This document shows positions 23,020 through 24,665 of a DNA stretch of 24,665 nt, one piece after another; within the stretch, counting starts at the first letter, position 1, and each line of letters starts with the position of its first letter. Source of the DNA: DATBHZ01 sp036557185 (GTDB lineage: Bacteria; Actinomycetota; Acidimicrobiia; IMCC26256; JAENVU01); assembly GCA_036557185.1 (NCBI GenBank), contig DATBHZ010000093.1, positions 1-24,665 of the forward strand, written 5' to 3'. A model generated the notes under the pieces. That model did not search any database. It worked only from the letters and a program-made list of their open reading frames with translations, and was not told where the DNA came from. The position numbers were made by a program, and so were the translations under genes.

Positions 23020-23055
23020 GTGAAGGCCGGATCGATGAGTGAGTCCCAGCGGTGA
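23020..23055 (+). CDS. possible leaderless upstream ORF (11 codons)
   Basis: GTG 23020 to TGA 23055 encodes VKAGSMSESQR. It begins where a transcript from the -10 at 23007 would start, and its TGA overlaps the carboxylase GTG by 4 bp (GTGA), the same junction used between real genes in this window. The carboxylase GTG has no good Shine-Dalgarno, so translation of this short frame may deliver ribosomes to it. The peptide has no recognised motif and no run of one regulatory amino acid, so an attenuation role is not suggested. Confidence 0.35.
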   Translation: MKAGSMSESQR

Positions 23056-24584
23056 CCGAGCAGGACGCGGTCCGCAAGCACATGGAGCGGGCACTCGCCG
23101 GAAACCTCGAAAAGGATGCCGGCAAGCTGGCAGCGCAGGGCAAGCTCTTCGTGCGCGAGCGTCTCCGGCTGCTACTCGACGACGGGTCCTTCGTCGAGGA
23201 CGGGCTCCTCGCGAACGCGCTCGCCGGGGATCTCCCTGCCGACGGCGTCGTCACTGGCGTCGGCAGGGTCGACGGTCGGCCGGTGTGCGTGATGGCGAAC
23301 GACACGACCGTCAAAGCGGGATCGTGGGGTGCGCGGACGGTCGAGAAGATCGTGCGGCTCACTGAGACAGCGCTCGCACACAAACTTCCGGTCGTCTATC
23401 TGGTGGACAGCGCCGGCGCCCGCATCACCGACCAGGTCGAGCTCTTCCCCGGCCGTCGCGGCGCGGGACGCATCTTTGCGAACCAGGTGCGGCTCAGTGG
23501 ACGAGTACCGCAGGTCTGCTGTCTCTTCGGGCCGTCCGCGGCAGGGGGCGCGTACATCCCGGCCTTCTGTGACGTCGTCTTCATGGTCGAGGGCAACGCA
23601 TCGATGTACCTGGGCTCGCCGCGCATGGCCGAGGAGGTCATCGGTGAACAGGTGTCGCTCGAGGAGATGGGCGGCGCGCGGATGCACGCGACCGTGAGCG
23701 GGTGCGGCGACAACCTCGTCGCAGACGACGAGGCCGCGATCGGAGCCGCGAAGCGTTGGCTGTCGTACCTCCCGACGAGCTGGCGTGGTGCCGCTCCCGA
23801 GGCACCCGCGCACGCGCCGAAGGAGGGGGCGAAGTCGATCGAGGCGATCGTCCCGACCGAGGAGCGGCGCGCCTACGACATGCGGGGCGTGGTCGACGCG
23901 CTTGTCGACGACGGTTCGTTCTTCGAGCTGAAGCCGCTGTACGCCAAGGAGCTGGTCATCGGTTTCGCCCGGCTCGACGGCGAGCCGATCGGGATCGTGG
24001 CGAACAACCCGAAGCATCTCGGCGGTGTGCTGTTCGTCGACAGCGCCGACAAGGCGGCTCGGTTCATCTGGCTGTGCGATGCGTTCAACGTGCCCCTGCT
24101 GTTCCTCGCCGACGTGCCGGGCTTCATGATCGGGAGCCAGGTCGAGCGTGACGGGATCATCCGCCACGGCGCCAAGATGATCACCGCTGTTGCCGAAGCG
24201 ACCGTGCCGAAGATCAGCGTCATCGTCCGCAAGGCGTACGGCGCGGGCCTGTACGCGATGTGCGGCCCGGCCTTCGACCCCGACGCCTGCCTCGCGCTCC
24301 CGAGCGCGCAGATCGCGGTCATGGGGCCGGAGCCCGCAGTCAACGCGGTCTTCTACAACAAGATCCAAGCGATCGACGACCCAACGGAGCGCGCTGCATT
24401 CGTCGCGGAGCGGCGCAGTGAGTACGAGCAGGACGTGGACCTCGTGCACCTCGCGGCGGAGCTGGTGGTCGACGCGGTCGTGCAGCCCGATGACTTGCGC
24501 GACGAGCTGATTGTACGATTCGCCCTCGCGCGATCCCGGGTCCGCGAGGAATTCGGTCGACGGCACGGCGTGCCGCCGGTGTAG
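23052..24584 (+). CDS. acyl-CoA carboxylase, carboxyltransferase (beta) subunit
   Basis: A 510-residue carboxyltransferase of the crotonase fold (acetyl/propionyl/methylcrotonyl-CoA carboxylase beta type), moving CO2 from carboxybiotin to an acyl-CoA. The N-terminal half has KLFVRERLRLLLDDGSF, LVDSAGARI and the oxyanion loop AAGGAYIPAFCD, then GSPRMAEEVIGE. The C-terminal half has VANNPKHLGGVLFVDSADKAARFI, FLADVPGFMIGSQVE and the second oxyanion loop RKAYGAGLYAM. Length is typical. The substrate cannot be fixed from sequence alone, and the biotin carboxylase partner is not in the window. It starts at GTG 23052, overlapping a short upstream ORF. A distinct promoter (23007) separates it from der. 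Confidence 0.92.
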   Translation: MTEQDAVRKHMERALAGNLEKDAGKLAAQGKLFVRERLRLLLDDGSFVEDGLLANALAGDLPADGVVTGVGRVDGRPVCVMANDTTVKAGSWGARTVEKIVRLTETALAHKLPVVYLVDSAGARITDQVELFPGRRGAGRIFANQVRLSGRVPQVCCLFGPSAAGGAYIPAFCDVVFMVEGNASMYLGSPRMAEEVIGEQVSLEEMGGARMHATVSGCGDNLVADDEAAIGAAKRWLSYLPTSWRGAAPEAPAHAPKEGAKSIEAIVPTEERRAYDMRGVVDALVDDGSFFELKPLYAKELVIGFARLDGEPIGIVANNPKHLGGVLFVDSADKAARFIWLCDAFNVPLLFLADVPGFMIGSQVERDGIIRHGAKMITAVAEATVPKISVIVRKAYGAGLYAMCGPAFDPDACLALPSAQIAVMGPEPAVNAVFYNKIQAIDDPTERAAFVAERRSEYEQDVDLVHLAAELVVDAVVQPDDLRDELIVRFALARSRVREEFGRRHGVPPV

Positions 24585-24592
24585 GCACGACG

Positions 24593-24665
24593 ATGCCGTG
24601 GTGCCCGACTTGCGATCGCTATCTCGCTCCTTCGTCGGTGCGCACCGACGGCAACTGCCCGACGT
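24593..24665 (+). CDS. start of a zinc-ribbon protein, cut by window edge
   Basis: ATG 24593, 8 nt after the carboxylase stop, opens a frame to the window end: MPWCPTCDRYLAPSSV, then RTDGNCPT. The CxxC plus a third cysteine in a CPT context is a zinc-ribbon or rubredoxin-like knuckle, whose fourth cysteine should follow just past the edge. I recall similar N-termini in small actinobacterial membrane proteins, but nothing more can be supported from 24 residues. No clear Shine-Dalgarno is seen. Confidence 0.6.
   Translation, partial: MPWCPTCDRYLAPSSVRTDGNCPT

Overview
This is a very G+C-rich, gene-dense bacterial chromosome segment. It holds about 25 genes, almost all encoding conserved housekeeping proteins. 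Gene content and order point to an actinobacterium. The series TPR protein, HAD phosphatase, tlyA, nadK, recN, pyrG, xerD, scpA, scpB, rluB, cmk, der follows the order I recall for the Mycobacterium tuberculosis Rv1691-Rv1713 region, with lineage-specific losses and insertions. GTG and TTG starts are frequent, 1-4 bp start/stop overlaps are common, and many -10 elements have the form TANNNT. The protein flavour suggests a deep-branching actinobacterial class such as Acidimicrobiia, but that placement is inference.

Layout. 1-1184 (minus): a DUF1015 protein cut by the window edge. 1220-4528 (plus): TPR protein, HAD-IIA phosphatase, a phasin-like protein with a basic histone-like tail, TlyA rRNA methyltransferase and NAD kinase. 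4646-9031: RecN, CTP synthase and the XerD recombinase. 9041-10554: DksA/TraR-like zinc-finger protein, site-2-type M50 protease and HD hydrolase. 10582-12715 (minus): TMEM175-family channel, TrpRS and a two-helix small membrane protein. 12927-19206 (plus): ScpA-ScpB (chromosome condensation), RluB pseudouridine synthase, an aromatic amino-acid block (AroH, TyrA, AroA), Cmk and a PlsC-type acyltransferase, mostly with overlapping ends. 19209-20246 (minus): IspH. 20291-22989 (plus): PDZ/DUF512 iron-sulfur-type protein and the GTPase Der. 23052-24584: acyl-CoA carboxylase carboxyltransferase subunit. 24593 to the edge: start of a zinc-ribbon protein.

How the genes work together. Three themes recur: ribosome and translation (tlyA, rluB, der, trpS), DNA repair and chromosome maintenance (recN, xerD, scpAB), and central metabolism (NADP, CTP, chorismate to tyrosine, CMP recycling, phospholipid, isoprenoid, acyl-CoA carboxylation). 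AroH, TyrA and AroA sit together as a shikimate-branch block between rluB and cmk.

No tRNA, rRNA, CRISPR array, insertion sequence or phage gene was found, and no gene-free stretch exceeds about 210 bases. I see no clearly new multi-gene system. The most interesting signals are small. They are: a recurrent TANNNT promoter placed 6-7 nt before start codons (leaderless mRNAs), an 11-codon leaderless upstream ORF overlapping the carboxylase start, two genes (xerD, rluB) whose conserved N-termini extend upstream of any ATG/GTG/TTG, a 34-bp exact in-frame repeat inside der, and substitutions at normally conserved substrate-binding positions in CTP synthase and EPSP synthase.
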